From the NCBI GenBank assembly GCA_016210705.1, contig JACQTR010000169.1, forward strand, positions 1 through 11,594: a stretch of 11,594 bases of DNA, read 5' to 3'. The notes under the pieces were generated by a model. That model was not told the DNA's origin. It did not search any database and saw nothing but the letters and a program-made list of their open reading frames with translations. The stretch comes from Chloroflexota bacterium (GTDB lineage: Bacteria > Chloroflexota > Dehalococcoidia > JACQTR01). The position numbers were made by a program, and so were the translations under genes. Numbering within the stretch: position 1 is the stretch's first letter; each line of letters begins with the position of its first letter. Positions 1 through 6,321 of the stretch are shown here, piece by piece.

Positions 1-207
1 CCTGCTAACGTAACCCGTACCAAACGCTACTTCAAAACCGCCCTGGAAAAACAAATAAATAAGGTGGGCCTTTCTTTCATCGAGGTCCTCTCTATGTGCC
101 CGCCTGACTGGCGCATGGAGCCCGTGGACGCCTGTAAGTTCATACAGGAAAAGGCCTTAGCCGAATACCCCCTGGGTGAGTTCATAAACCTAGATAAAAT
201 CGAATAA
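1..207 (+). CDS. korB: 2-oxoacid:ferredoxin oxidoreductase beta subunit, copy 1 (3' part only)
   Basis: The window opens in frame inside this gene, and 68 codons are read up to TAA at 205-207. The protein matches residues 186-253 of the complete beta subunit at 880-1641 in 67 of 68 positions; the single change is Val to Ile (codon at 85). At DNA level the two stretches differ at 11 of 207 positions. This part is the C-terminal end of the thiamine-diphosphate subunit, so the catalytic motifs lie outside the window and I infer them from the second copy. The gamma subunit gene starts 19 nt after the stop, so the two are surely co-transcribed. Upstream would be expected alpha and possibly ferredoxin-like subunit genes, but none is visible. 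The natural 2-oxoacid (2-oxoglutarate, 2-oxoisovalerate or another) cannot be told from this fragment. Confidence 0.9.
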   Translation, partial: PANVTRTKRYFKTALEKQINKVGLSFIEVLSMCPPDWRMEPVDACKFIQEKALAEYPLGEFINLDKIE

Positions 208-226
208 ACAAAGGGGAAGATAAAAT

Positions 227-817
227 ATGGAAACGAGCGTCATCTTTGCTGGAGTGGGAGGCCGCGGAGTCCTGCTAGCGGGCCGCCTTTTGGCAACAGC
301 CGCCATGACCAAATACCCCAACGTAGTTTGGTTCCCCGCCTATGCAGGAGCTATGCGAGGTGGCCCTTGTGAGTGCGCCGTGATCGTAGGTGAAGAGCCA
401 GTGGGTTCCTTCTTAATCCCTAAGCCAGATGCGGTCGTCATCATGGCACGCTCTCAACTCAAAGCTTTCGAAAAACGAGTCCGTCCTGGGGGCCTATTTC
501 TTATAGATTCCTCGGTGGTCGATCTAGAGCCAGAACGCAAAGATATAAGAGTTATCAAGATACCCGCAACCGAGGCCGCTGTGAGGTTAGGAAGCGGCCA
601 GGCAGCTAACATGGTCCTTATGGGAGCCTATGTTGTCGCCACCGAGCCTAAGCTTCTCACTTTAACAGATATGGAAGATCAGTTGGAACGTCAATATGGG
701 GGCAGAGACGAGGGCCCTGGAAGCCGGCACGACGTTACCCGAAGAAGACACCTCGCTGAAATAAATATGAATGCCCTCAAAAAGGGAGCGGAACTGGCGT
801 TAGCCAGCGTAGCCTGA
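227..817 (+). CDS. korC: 2-oxoacid:ferredoxin oxidoreductase gamma subunit
   Basis: This 196-residue protein is the gamma subunit (POR/KOR gamma domain) of a cytoplasmic complex that converts a 2-oxoacid plus CoA to acyl-CoA plus CO2 and passes electrons to ferredoxin, or runs in reverse. The N-terminus has the glycine-rich turn GVGGRGVLLAG at residues 9-19 (many relatives have GGQG here). It is followed by YAGAMRGGPCEC at about 39-50, where relatives usually have an EMRGG motif. A Rossmann-like strand with DAVVIM and a GGLFLIDSS turn follow. The length is normal for the family. The ATG at 227 follows a GGGGAAGA ribosome site. The gene lies between two copies of the beta subunit gene, which is unusual. 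KorC, VorC and PorG types are hard to separate by eye; the symbol is given for the subunit class. Confidence 0.88.
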   Translation: METSVIFAGVGGRGVLLAGRLLATAAMTKYPNVVWFPAYAGAMRGGPCECAVIVGEEPVGSFLIPKPDAVVIMARSQLKAFEKRVRPGGLFLIDSSVVDLEPERKDIRVIKIPATEAAVRLGSGQAANMVLMGAYVVATEPKLLTLTDMEDQLERQYGGRDEGPGSRHDVTRRRHLAEINMNALKKGAELALASVA

Positions 818-824
818 GATATAA

Positions 825-867
825 AAGAGTATAAAGCTTGCCTTAAAAAACGAGGCTTTATACTTTT
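825..867 (+). repeat. Inverted repeat / RNA hairpin between gamma gene and second beta gene
   Basis: Bases 825-837 pair with 855-867: ten perfect pairs (AGTATAAAGC with GCTTTATACT), then one G-T wobble and two A-T pairs, around a 17-nt loop. No T run follows, so it is not a normal terminator. The GC-poor stem ends directly before the purine-rich ribosome site (AAGGGGGG, 868-875) of the second beta gene. It could be an RNA processing or stability element, or could affect translation of that gene. A TATACT box at 859-864 lies 15 nt after a TTGCCT, so a weak internal promoter is an alternative reading. Confidence 0.5.
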
Positions 868-879
868 AAGGGGGGAAAC

Positions 880-1641
880 GTGTCAGAAACAAAGGTAAAG
901 GTATTTAGCAGAACACCGTCCATTGTGGAAACCCCATCCAACTGCCCTGGGTGCGGCTACGGCATCATTAGCAGGATCGTGGCCGAGGTCCTGGATGAGC
1001 TTAATGTGGCCGACCAAGCCGTAGGTGTCGGCGGTGTTGGCTGTTGCGGAGGGCTCTTTTTCTCCATGAATATAGACAGCTTTGCCCCCCAGGCCCATGG
1101 CCATTCCCCCAGCTTCGCCACCGGGGTTAAACGCGCCCACTACGGAGATGTCATCGTCGTCACCTCCCAAGGTGACGGTGATACTATGGCAATCGGCCCA
1201 GGCTCCCTCATCAACGCGGCCGCAAGAGGCGAGCTCATAACCATCATTATGACCAATAATATGAACTATGGCACCACTGGCGGCCAAATGGCGCCCACTA
1301 CCCTCATAGGTCAACGCACTACCACTACCCCGGATGGGAGAAACTCCAAAGATCACGGTTGGCCTATCCATACCGCCGAACTCATGGCCCAAATCAAAGG
1401 GGTCGCTTACTCAGCCCGAGGCTCCGTCCACAATCCTGCTAACGTAACCCGTACCAAACGCTACTTCAAAACCGCCCTAGAAAAACAAATAAATAAGGTG
1501 GGCCTTTCTTTCATCGAGATCCTCTCCATGTGCCCGCCTGACTGGCGCATGGAACCCGTGGACGCCTGTAAGTTCATCCAGGAAAAGGCCCTGGCTGAAT
1601 ACCCTTTGGGTGAGTTCATAAACTTAGATAAAATCGAATAA
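880..1641 (+). CDS. korB: 2-oxoacid:ferredoxin oxidoreductase beta subunit, copy 2 (complete)
   Basis: This is a complete 253-residue thiamine-diphosphate subunit of a ferredoxin-dependent 2-oxoacid oxidoreductase. CPGCG at 22-26 and GVGCCGG at 52-58 are typical of the cofactor entrance. AHGHSPSFATGVK at 72-84 is the conserved region after it. GDGD at 98-101 followed by NN at 126-127 and YGTTGGQMAPTT at 130-141 forms the thiamine-diphosphate/Mg site. GQRTTTTPDGR at 144-154 is close to VorB/KorB-type subunits. The GTG start at 880 is chosen because AAGGGGGG lies just upstream and the N-terminus has the family's length. Its last 68 codons are nearly a copy of 1-207, so the operon has at least two beta genes around one gamma gene. 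A strong terminator follows. The substrate is not decided by sequence alone. Confidence 0.9.
   Translation: MSETKVKVFSRTPSIVETPSNCPGCGYGIISRIVAEVLDELNVADQAVGVGGVGCCGGLFFSMNIDSFAPQAHGHSPSFATGVKRAHYGDVIVVTSQGDGDTMAIGPGSLINAAARGELITIIMTNNMNYGTTGGQMAPTTLIGQRTTTTPDGRNSKDHGWPIHTAELMAQIKGVAYSARGSVHNPANVTRTKRYFKTALEKQINKVGLSFIEILSMCPPDWRMEPVDACKFIQEKALAEYPLGEFINLDKIE
1435..1641 (+). repeat. Direct duplicate of 1-207 (beta subunit 3' end)
   Basis: This stretch aligns without gaps to 1-207. The differences are at positions 45, 85, 93, 120, 144, 157, 159, 162, 171, 172 and 190 of the first copy. Ten of the eleven are silent. Similarity stops at the stop codon: the bases after the two TAA codons are not alike. 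The duplication probably covers the whole gene and extends beyond the left edge of the window. Confidence 0.95.
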
Positions 1642-1655
1642 CAAAAAAGGACCTA

Positions 1656-1675
1656 GAAGCCAATATTCTGGCTTC
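1656..1675 (+). other. Small hairpin in the 3' untranslated region
   Basis: GAAGCCA (1656-1662) pairs perfectly with TGGCTTC (1669-1675) around a 6-nt loop, just after the second beta gene. No T run follows. It may protect the mRNA 3' end or support the terminator 15 nt downstream. Confidence 0.4.
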
Positions 1676-1689
1676 AGAAGAATCCTAGA

Positions 1690-1725
1690 TTGGGCAGCTA
1701 GCTAAAATAGCTGCCCAAATTTTTT
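1690..1725 (+). terminator. Intrinsic terminator of the oxidoreductase operon
   Basis: TTGGGCAGCTA (1690-1700) and TAGCTGCCCAA (1708-1718) form a perfect 11-bp stem with a 7-nt loop. After one A come six T (1720-1725). This is a textbook Rho-independent terminator 49 nt after the beta subunit stop, and it separates this operon from the next. Confidence 0.9.
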
Positions 1726-1774
1726 CTCACTCCTAGTAAGTATAATAACCACCTAAGCCAATAAATATGGCAAT

Positions 1775-1804
1775 TTGACAAGCATTCAATGCAGACTATA
1801 GAAT
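1775..1804 (+). promoter_or_regulatory. Sigma70-type promoter for the 1827-7977 gene cluster
   Basis: A perfect -35 box TTGACA (1775-1780) is followed after 18 nt by TAGAAT (1799-1804, five of six consensus bases); TATAGA at 1797 with a 16-nt spacer is the alternative -10. The predicted RNA start near 1811 leaves only about 15 nt before the ATG at 1827. If so, the AAGGGA at 1808-1813 would be only partly transcribed. A TATAAT at 1741-1746 has no good -35 partner. Confidence 0.6.
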
Positions 1805-1826
1805 GGTAAGGGATTTAATGAGTTAA

Positions 1827-3275
1827 ATGGAGAAGGCATTAGACGACAGGTACGACGTAATAATTGTGGGCGCCGGCCCCGCAGGCATTTTTGCCGGGTT
1901 GGAGTTATGCCAGAACTCCAACCTAAGGGTGCTCATGGTAGAGAAGGGCAAGCCCATTGAGCGGCGCCGCTGTCCTATCATCGGAAAGACCCAAAGCTGC
2001 TATCCTTGTTCTCCTTGCGACCTGGTTAGCGGTTGGGGTGGGGCTGGGGCCTTCAGCGATGGTAAGTTAACCCTATCCCCCGAGGTAGGAGGCCGACTCA
2101 AAGAGTATTTAGGAAAAGAAAAGACCGACGAGCTTATCCATTATGTGGATAGGGTCTTCCTCGACTTCGGAGCCTCTGACCAAATTTATGGTGAGGGCGA
2201 TGGAGTAGTGGAACTACGACGGCGGGCCAGCCTGGCGGATTTGCGTTTGGTGCCAATGTCCCTCCGCCATCTGGGTACGGAGCGTTGTAAAGCGGTCTTA
2301 CGCCAAATGTATGATTTCTTGGCCAGCCGGGTAGATTTCCTAACAGGGGCTTGCGTTACCAACATCCTCACCGAAGATTCAGGAATTACTGGCATTGAAA
2401 CCAAAAATGGCCATCGCTTGGGATGCCAATATCTGATCGTTGCTCCAGGTCGAGAGGGCGCCGACTGGCTGGCTAGAGAGGCTCAACGCTTACACCTTAA
2501 ATTAGAGAACAACCCCGTTGACGTCGGGATCAGGGTGGAGGTGCCAGCGGCAGTACTGGAGGAGCTAACAAACGTCCTATACGAATCCAAGTTAGAATAT
2601 TATTCCAAGACCTTTGACGACCGGGTTCGTACCTTCTGTATGTGTCCTTGGGGGGAGGTTACCATGGAGTCCACCGCTGGTAGCGACCCGGTGATGACGG
2701 TGAATGGGCACAGCTACGCTGACCGCAGGACCAATAACTCCAACTTTGCTCTACTGGTGAGCACTAATTTTACGGATCCCTTCCACGAGCCCATCGCCTA
2801 CGGGCGATATTTGGCCCGCCTCGCCAATATCCTTAGCGGGGGGATTATGGTGCAGCGCCTTGGTGATCTTTTGGAGGGACAGCGATCCACCCCCGCCCGA
2901 ATCCAACGTGGCATCGTGGAACCCACTCTGAAGAGCGCCACCCCTGGCGATCTCAGCTTTGTTCTACCCTACCGCTATCTTCGCGACATCATGGAGATGC
3001 TGACAGCCATGGATAAGCTCGCGCCTGGTGTCGCCTCCCGACACACCCTTCTCTACGGAGTGGAGGTCAAGTTTTATTCCTCTCGCCTTCAACTTACCGC
3101 CCATTTAGAGAGCCAATTAAAGAATTTATTCGCCGCTGGAGACGGCGCCGGCGTCAGCCGAGGATTGACCCAAGCCGCCGCCTCAGGGGTGGTGATCGCC
3201 AGGGAAATCCTGAAGAGGACGGGAGAACTGGCCGACTATAAAGTTAAAGAGAGTTTATCGGCAGAGGTACGATAG
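1827..3275 (+). CDS. FAD-dependent dehydrogenase, COG2509 type
   Basis: This 482-residue flavoprotein has an N-terminal dinucleotide-binding fold: VIIVGAGPAG at 11-20, then a strand ending in EKG at 39-41. SGWGGAGAFSDGKL follows the cysteine region and is characteristic of this uncharacterised dehydrogenase family. The C-terminal FAD-binding element LFAAGDGAGVSRGL lies around 434-447. Four cysteines are spaced C49-x8-C58-x2-C61-x2-C64, which suggests bound metal or an iron-sulfur centre; that is an inference. The substrate and electron partner are unknown, and no signal peptide or membrane segment is seen. It is the first gene after the promoter at 1775, and the next gene starts 2 nt after its stop. 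Directly before the ATG is a two-codon frame ATG AGT TAA (1818-1826). The start at 1827 fits because the nucleotide-binding strand begins nine residues later. Confidence 0.85.
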   Translation: MEKALDDRYDVIIVGAGPAGIFAGLELCQNSNLRVLMVEKGKPIERRRCPIIGKTQSCYPCSPCDLVSGWGGAGAFSDGKLTLSPEVGGRLKEYLGKEKTDELIHYVDRVFLDFGASDQIYGEGDGVVELRRRASLADLRLVPMSLRHLGTERCKAVLRQMYDFLASRVDFLTGACVTNILTEDSGITGIETKNGHRLGCQYLIVAPGREGADWLAREAQRLHLKLENNPVDVGIRVEVPAAVLEELTNVLYESKLEYYSKTFDDRVRTFCMCPWGEVTMESTAGSDPVMTVNGHSYADRRTNNSNFALLVSTNFTDPFHEPIAYGRYLARLANILSGGIMVQRLGDLLEGQRSTPARIQRGIVEPTLKSATPGDLSFVLPYRYLRDIMEMLTAMDKLAPGVASRHTLLYGVEVKFYSSRLQLTAHLESQLKNLFAAGDGAGVSRGLTQAAASGVVIAREILKRTGELADYKVKESLSAEVR

Positions 3276-3277
3276 AA

Positions 3278-4036
3278 TTGCCCAGCCATGAGCGACTAAT
3301 AATCCTTGTTAGTCTCACAATAGTCGGCTTAGTTTTAGCTCTAGTCATCAAATCGCCGCCAGAGTGGCTGCTCGTTCCCGTTCTCACTTCCATGGTGTGG
3401 ATAGGCACCGATGGCGTAATTCGTGCCCACCCAAAATTTCGTCCCCAACCCTTTCCTCAACACCTGACCTTCTGGATTTTACCAACTAGCCTTATTCTAG
3501 GAGCCTCCCTCCTGTTGCCTAAAATAGCCACTAGCTATGAGCTATTAGGTGGAGTATTTGCGACCGCCTTGCTCTTGGCAGCCACGGTGATATTACAGTC
3601 CCTTACCCTTGAATCAGAGGAAGAGTTCCTTCGGAGAGCCAGATTTGGCCTCCATTTTGCCACCTACCTTATTGCTCTCAGTCTATTCTCCGGTTTGTAT
3701 TCCATAGACTTAGCTCTAATTCCTTCCATTCTGTGGACGGCTTTGATCAGCTTTTTCTTAACTATAGAACTGCTCCAAGAGCACCACGTCGACATAGTTC
3801 GAGCTTGGCTATGTGCCGCTAGCGTAGGTCTAGTTTTAGGAGAAACCCGTTGGGCCCTAAGCTATTGGCCTTTGAGTGGCCTAAATGGCGGAGTCTTCCT
3901 GCTCTTGATTTTCTACTTGGCCACGGGGCTCATTCACAGTCACCTGGTGAACCGCCTGACCAAGGGTACTATAATCGAATTCGCCGTGGTTACGGCCCTA
4001 GGTTTCGCCTTTCTCCTGGGCCTTCGGCCATGGTGA
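3278..4036 (+). CDS. Polytopic membrane protein of unknown function
   Basis: I do not recognise this 252-residue protein. It is almost entirely hydrophobic, with about eight or nine likely membrane segments: for example LIILVSLTIVGLVLALVI near the N-terminus, then segments around WLLVPVLTSMVW, FWILPTSLILGASLLL, GVFATALLLAATVIL, YLIALSLFSGLY, ILWTALISFFLTI, LCAASVGLVLG, GVFLLLIFYLATGLI and FAVVTALGFAFLLGL. A short charged loop (ESEEEFLRRARFG) lies in the middle. No catalytic motif is visible. The TTG start at 3278 is 2 nt after the preceding stop, with AGAGG upstream, and no earlier usable ATG exists in frame. Its end overlaps the nucleotidyltransferase gene by 7 nt, so the two are translationally coupled. 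Tight packing between an FAD protein and surface-glycan genes suggests an envelope role, but that is only context. Confidence 0.75.
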   Translation: MPSHERLIILVSLTIVGLVLALVIKSPPEWLLVPVLTSMVWIGTDGVIRAHPKFRPQPFPQHLTFWILPTSLILGASLLLPKIATSYELLGGVFATALLLAATVILQSLTLESEEEFLRRARFGLHFATYLIALSLFSGLYSIDLALIPSILWTALISFFLTIELLQEHHVDIVRAWLCAASVGLVLGETRWALSYWPLSGLNGGVFLLLIFYLATGLIHSHLVNRLTKGTIIEFAVVTALGFAFLLGLRPW

Positions 4037-4563
4037 TAGAGACCAAGAGCAAAATCCTTTCCCTACCTCAATTTTTGCCTACCCGAGAAAGATTTAAGGA
4101 AAAAGGCAAAACTCTCGTCCTAACCAACGGCTGTTTTGACCTCCTCCACTTAGGCCATATTCGCTATCTGGCACAAGCCAAGGCCCTAGGTGATATCTTA
4201 GTGGTGGGCCTCAATAGTGATTCTTCAACCAGAAAAATAAAAGGGCCGGAGCGCCCCATTATCCCCGAGGATGAAAGGGCCCAGCTAGTAGCGGCGTTGG
4301 TTTTTGTGGACTATGTCATAATTTTCTCCGAGACCACAGCCCAAGGCTTGGTAACTGCCTTAAAGCCCGAAATATATGTTAAGGGCGGGGATTACTCCAG
4401 GGAGGGTAAAGCTTTACCTGAGGCTCCTGAAGTGGCGACCTACGGAGGTCGGGTGGTTATCCTGCCCTATACGGAGGGCCTTTCCTCTAGCACCATCATC
4501 CACAAGATACGGGAGCGTTATGGCCCCTTACCCAAGGTAACGGGCTCAGGGAGCTTACCTTAA
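4030..4563 (+). CDS. RfaE2/HldE-like sugar-phosphate nucleotidyltransferase
   Basis: The 177-residue protein is a stand-alone cytidylyltransferase-fold enzyme that joins a nucleotide to a phosphorylated sugar or polyol. TNGCFDLLHLGH at 32-43 has the HxGH nucleotide-binding motif (H40, H43). RPIIPEDERAQLVAAL (75-90), YVKGGDY (116-122), LPEAPEV (129-135) and the end motif EGLSSSTII (149-157) all resemble the C-terminal domain of HldE, D-glycero-beta-D-manno-heptose 1-phosphate adenylyltransferase. The ATG at 4030 is preferred; the open frame runs upstream to 3850, but that part lies inside the membrane protein gene. GTG at 4033 is an alternative start. No kinase domain is fused. It may supply ADP-heptose or a related activated sugar for the membrane glycosyltransferase downstream. 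Related glycerol-3-phosphate cytidylyltransferases are a less likely alternative. Confidence 0.82.
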   Translation: MVIETKSKILSLPQFLPTRERFKEKGKTLVLTNGCFDLLHLGHIRYLAQAKALGDILVVGLNSDSSTRKIKGPERPIIPEDERAQLVAALVFVDYVIIFSETTAQGLVTALKPEIYVKGGDYSREGKALPEAPEVATYGGRVVILPYTEGLSSSTIIHKIRERYGPLPKVTGSGSLP

Positions 4564-4618
4564 GGCGGGCCTCCCGTATCGCCAAGCTCGTTCAAACCTC
4601 CGATAGCGAAGAGGGCCT

Positions 4619-6310
4619 ATGCAAGTTCGGGCAGAAAGTCTAATCCTTGGTATAGCCCTCTTCTTTTTTCTTGGCTTAGCATTGTACCAGGGACTTCGTA
4701 CCACAGCAGACCTCATCCGCCCCTACGACGTGGATCTTTACCGGGATATCGCTCAGGCCCAGACTATTCGAGATGGGAACCTTCTGGGTGATCCCTTTTT
4801 CCGTGGCGAAACTCTTTGGTACAATCCACTAACGCCGGCGCTGGTGGCAGGTGCATCATGGCTAACGGATTTACCGGTTCCCCTGGTTTATACTCGTCTC
4901 GGTGCTTACCTCAATTTGCTCGCTCCCATAAGCTTCTATATCCTGGCAACCTACCTGTTCGACCCTTGGATCGCACTTGCCAGCACCATCGGTTTCCTCT
5001 TTATGGTAAACGGCAACGAGCCATCATGGGCCGTCGCTACCTATTCTCCATGGCTCTTTTCCATAAATTTTGTCCAGGCCTTCTTTTATCTCGCCCTTGT
5101 AGCCTATGGGAAGGCAATGACTACAAAGAAACAATATTGGTACCTCTTGGTGGGGGTTTCGTTGGGAATTATTTTCCTAGGTCATAGTGCCTCGGCCCTT
5201 TTGATCGCAATCATTATTGGTGGCAACACCTTTCAAACTCTGATTAGCGAATCAAAGCACAAAAAAGGTCTCTATGTAACTTCTGAGTTGCTGGGCAACG
5301 TTGCCCTTATCCTGATTCCAGCCCTGGCCCTAAGTTTTCCCTTCCTTTACTCCATCGTGGGACAGTATCGCCTCGATATTCAGAATCCTGCCCCCTTTCG
5401 ATGGACTTATGAAGACCTTTACCTATCTAACCTAGGACCCTTATTTCTAAAAAATATTTCTCTGGTAACAGCCATTGCCATAACTGGTTATGTTGCGGCA
5501 ATCTATGGGCGTTCCAAGAAGCGGGAAATCCGCTTACTGAATTTCTGGCTTGCAGGATGCGTAATCTTGCTCGCTTATGGCTATATTGTGGAATTTTTGG
5601 AGCCTAGAGGGATAAAGCTCCCCTATGTATTACCCCCTCACCATTTTTTCTTCTATCTTAAGGCTTTAGAAGCGATGGCATTCGGCTATGGACTGGCCTT
5701 TGTGGCGCGCCAGGGGGTTGGTATTCTAAGACGAGTGGCCGAAAGGATTAAAAGCGAGCCGTTTTCCAGACTCGCAAATACAAACAAAGGAAATCGGCAG
5801 GTGGTACTTGGCCTAGCCGTCCTCGCCCTTTTGTTCAGCTACCCCTCCTACGCAGGAAAGGGTGATTTCACCGGGGCTCGCCTTCAGGCCCTGGAAGCGA
5901 GCCAGCGCGTTAACGAGGTCGAGGCGGCCAAGTGGATACAGAAGCATACAAAAGACAGCGACGTATTCGCTGGCCATGATCACTTGATACAGTTTGTAGT
6001 TGGCGTTGCCGGACGTAAAGCGATGGCTGCTAATCCACTGTACGCCAATCCCTACGTTGACGTAGCAGCGCGTCGCGCTGACCGCGATGTCCTTTTCGCA
6101 GCTCTAGTGTCAGATAAGCAAGACGACCTTCAATGCCTTGTCACCAAGTATAATATTAAGTATGTAATTCTATGGGCAGAAGAATCGCTGGCAATGGGTG
6201 AAATGGCACAAACCATACTTGATGAAGCGTTTTCCGAGGGTAACATCATAATATACAAACTTAGACTACCTGAGACCAATACAATGTGTTCGTCGGCTGA
6301 AACATCCTGA
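4619..6310 (+). CDS. GT-C-like membrane glycosyltransferase (putative)
   Basis: This 563-residue membrane protein begins with a membrane helix (about 8-26). A first outer loop carries acidic residues D37, D39 and D43 in YDVDLYRD, as is usual for GT-C glycosyltransferases that use polyprenyl-phosphate sugars. About ten further hydrophobic segments follow up to residue 415 (for example LALVAYG, LIAIIIGG, LILIPALALSFPFLYSI, FWLAGCVILLAYG, VVLGLAVLALLFSY). The last 148 residues are soluble and probably extracytoplasmic, starting around DFTGARLQAL and including AAKWIQKHTKDSDVFAGH and YNIKYVILWAEE, a layout seen in other GT-C-like proteins. The ATG at 4619 follows AGAGGG. It starts 55 nt after the nucleotidyltransferase gene and ends 11 nt before murJ, which supports a glycan assembly role. 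The enzyme class is inferred from topology and the acidic loop; donor and acceptor are unknown. Confidence 0.6.
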   Translation: MQVRAESLILGIALFFFLGLALYQGLRTTADLIRPYDVDLYRDIAQAQTIRDGNLLGDPFFRGETLWYNPLTPALVAGASWLTDLPVPLVYTRLGAYLNLLAPISFYILATYLFDPWIALASTIGFLFMVNGNEPSWAVATYSPWLFSINFVQAFFYLALVAYGKAMTTKKQYWYLLVGVSLGIIFLGHSASALLIAIIIGGNTFQTLISESKHKKGLYVTSELLGNVALILIPALALSFPFLYSIVGQYRLDIQNPAPFRWTYEDLYLSNLGPLFLKNISLVTAIAITGYVAAIYGRSKKREIRLLNFWLAGCVILLAYGYIVEFLEPRGIKLPYVLPPHHFFFYLKALEAMAFGYGLAFVARQGVGILRRVAERIKSEPFSRLANTNKGNRQVVLGLAVLALLFSYPSYAGKGDFTGARLQALEASQRVNEVEAAKWIQKHTKDSDVFAGHDHLIQFVVGVAGRKAMAANPLYANPYVDVAARRADRDVLFAALVSDKQDDLQCLVTKYNIKYVILWAEESLAMGEMAQTILDEAFSEGNIIIYKLRLPETNTMCSSAETS

Positions 6311-6321
6311 AGCGGTGAACT

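Noticed and set aside
883..1392. 169-codon minus-strand frame inside the second beta subunit gene
   Set aside because: It is the antisense shadow of a clearly conserved coding gene, has low-complexity composition and no own signals.
1741..1746. TATAAT as the promoter of the FAD protein gene
   Set aside because: No -35 element is found at the right distance, while the TTGACA at 1775 with TAGAAT is better placed.
3850..4029. N-terminal extension of the nucleotidyltransferase frame
   Set aside because: The extension lies within the membrane protein gene in another frame, and its residues do not resemble the family. The family N-terminus begins at ATG 4030.
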